The translations under genes and the position numbers were made by a program. A stretch of DNA of 64,000 nucleotides, taken from Martelella radicis. GTDB lineage: Bacteria > Pseudomonadota > Alphaproteobacteria > Rhizobiales > Rhizobiaceae. Under the pieces are notes generated by a model. That model searched no databases. It had not been told where the DNA came from and saw only the letters and a program-made list of their open reading frames with translations. This document shows, piece by piece, positions 63,010-64,000 of this stretch (the stretch's first letter is position 1; each line of letters opens with the position of its first letter). The DNA is taken from contig NZ_JACIDZ010000008.1 in assembly GCF_014196625.1 (NCBI RefSeq), positions 62,001 to 126,000 on the forward strand, written 5' to 3'.

Positions 63010-64000
63010 ATGGATAAAAATGCTCATATGCGTCTTCTCATTATAGGCATCAATTATTCGCCTGAAATCATCTCGACTGCGGTCTACACGTCCGGCCTGG
63101 CCGAGCATTTCGCGGGCGAAGGCATGAGGACGGACGTCGTCACCGCGCTGCCCTATTACCCCCGCTGGGAGGTCTTCGAGGGCTGGAAGGGGATTGCGTG
63201 GCGAAGAGAACGCAGTGCCTGCGGCGTTCGCGCCGTGCACTGCCCGCTTTATGTTCCGAAGAACCCGACCGGAGCACGGCGTATTCTGCATCATGCGAGC
63301 TTCGCCATCACGGCGCTTCCCGTTGTCTTGTGGAAGGCGCTGACTGGCCGGCCCGATATCGTCTTCGTTGTGGCGCCATCGATGGTGTCCGCCCCCGTGG
63401 GCTGGCTCGGCGCCCGGATTTGCGGGGCCAAGGCCTGGCTGCACATTCAGGATTACGAAGTCGAGGCGGCATTCGCGACAGGCCTGATTGCGGAAGACAG
63501 CCGCATGGGGCGCATTGCAAGGGCTTTCGAGCGCTTTGTGTTGAGGCGTTTCGATTGCATCAGCTCCATCTCAAAGCCGATGGTGGAAAAGCTTCGGAAG
63601 AAGAATGTTCCCGAAAACCGGATCTACGAGCTGCGGAACTGGGCGAACCTTGAGAAGATCCGGCCTGTAGAAGGCCTGTCGCCGCTCAAGGCCGAACTCG
63701 GTATCACGACGCCCTTTGTGGCGCTTTACTCGGGAAATCTCGCGAACAAGCAAGGGCTTGAAATTCTGGTCGAGATCGCCCGGCGGCTCAAGCACCGCAA
63801 TGACCTGACCATCGTGGTCTGCGGTGACGGACCGATGCGGTCCCAGCTTGTTCGCGAGAGCGAAGATCTTCCGATGATTCGCTTTTTCCCGCTTCAGCCG
63901 GTCGAGAAGCTGAGTGATCTTCTGGGCATGGCCGATGTTCACCTCCTGCCGCAGATTGCCGGCGCGGCCGATCTGGTGCTGCCGTCGAAACTGACGAACA
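63010..64000 (+). CDS. Glycosyltransferase, WcaI type (3' truncated)
   Basis: The start of a GT4-family glycosyltransferase that runs off the window. The N-terminal domain begins MRLLIIGINYSPEIISTAVY, followed by YYPRWEVFEGWKG and LHIQDYEVEAAF, as in colanic-acid WcaI; the second domain begins near ALYSGNLANKQGLEIL. It probably adds a sugar to a lipid-linked polysaccharide repeat at the inner membrane. ATG 63010 or the in-frame ATG 63028 may be the start; neither has a strong ribosome-binding site. Upstream sequence (62915-63009) is AT-rich and may carry a promoter. Confidence 0.88.
   Translation, partial: MDKNAHMRLLIIGINYSPEIISTAVYTSGLAEHFAGEGMRTDVVTALPYYPRWEVFEGWKGIAWRRERSACGVRAVHCPLYVPKNPTGARRILHHASFAITALPVVLWKALTGRPDIVFVVAPSMVSAPVGWLGARICGAKAWLHIQDYEVEAAFATGLIAEDSRMGRIARAFERFVLRRFDCISSISKPMVEKLRKKNVPENRIYELRNWANLEKIRPVEGLSPLKAELGITTPFVALYSGNLANKQGLEILVEIARRLKHRNDLTIVVCGDGPMRSQLVRESEDLPMIRFFPLQPVEKLSDLLGMADVHLLPQIAGAADLVLPSKLTN

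Noticed and set aside
63198-63653. Plus-strand 151-codon frame inside the last gene
   Set aside because: It is out of frame with the glycosyltransferase, which runs continuously from 63010 to the window end.

Overview
The window is GC-rich (about 60 percent or more by eye), densely coding and laid out in operons with ATGA/TGATG overlaps. It looks chromosomal or chromid DNA from an alphaproteobacterium of the Hyphomicrobiales, most likely Rhizobiaceae or a near relative. The reasons are the sitABCD-mur arrangement, the abundance of ABC/TRAP uptake systems for organic compounds, the CysN-CysC (NodQ-type) fusion, and short palindrome-ended intergenic repeats of the kind common in rhizobia. No rRNA, tRNA, CRISPR, phage or IS transposase was seen.

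Region 1 (1-14.6 kb) is sugar / sugar-acid uptake and breakdown. It has the end of one sugar ABC system (permease, ATPase), then one long plus-strand operon: an aldose-epimerase-like protein, an SDR, a class III CoA-transferase, a solute-binding-like protein without signal peptide, an enoyl-CoA hydratase, an RbsCBA-type transporter, and the last two steps of an oxidative Weimberg-type pathway (XylX-like 2-keto-3-deoxy acid dehydratase and 2-oxoglutarate semialdehyde dehydrogenase). A convergent LacI-family regulator follows. Two 135-136 bp MITE-like repeats sit in the gaps.

Region 2 (14.7-22.7 kb) is metals and stress: a MetE-C-terminal-like methyltransferase, the manganese regulator mur and the sitABCD Mn/Fe transporter on the minus strand, then a sulfide:quinone-reductase-like flavoprotein, a small membrane protein and a bacterioferritin that lacks the haem-ligand methionine.

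Region 3 (22.7-38.3 kb) is an apparently uncharacterised CoA-ester catabolic island: a Liv-type ABC transporter with SDR and beta-hydroxyacid dehydrogenase genes, a lactonase-like hydrolase, a GntR/FCD regulator, a cysteine hydrolase, a long MaoC/FAS1-type dehydratase, a tandem pair of class III CoA-transferases, a mesaconyl/itaconyl-CoA hydratase-like protein and a CitE-like lyase. A repeated AT-rich motif (AAAATGCATTATTTT and variants) lies upstream of the divergent CoA-transferase gene, the transporter operon and the dehydratase operon, and more weakly the regulator. It suggests one regulon.

Region 4 (38.3-51.9 kb) is a second CoA island under an IclR regulator. The minus strand carries a CoA-transferase, a PaaI thioesterase and iclR. 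The plus strand carries an acyl-CoA ligase, a second long dehydratase, a DctPQM TRAP transporter and the lower leucine (liu) pathway: methylcrotonyl-CoA carboxylase beta and alpha, HMG-CoA lyase and methylglutaconyl-CoA hydratase. The isovaleryl-CoA dehydrogenase is absent, so the imported acid may enter at or near 3-methylcrotonyl-CoA.

Region 5 (52.0-64 kb) is the edge of a surface-polysaccharide locus: dTDP-rhamnose genes (rfbC-B-D-A), UDP-glucose dehydrogenase, an SLC13 anion (probably sulfate) transporter, and cysD, cysNC and cysQ for PAPS formation and PAP removal, ending in a glycosyltransferase cut by the window. Together they would fit a rhamnose- and uronate-containing, possibly sulfated, polysaccharide; that last point is inference.
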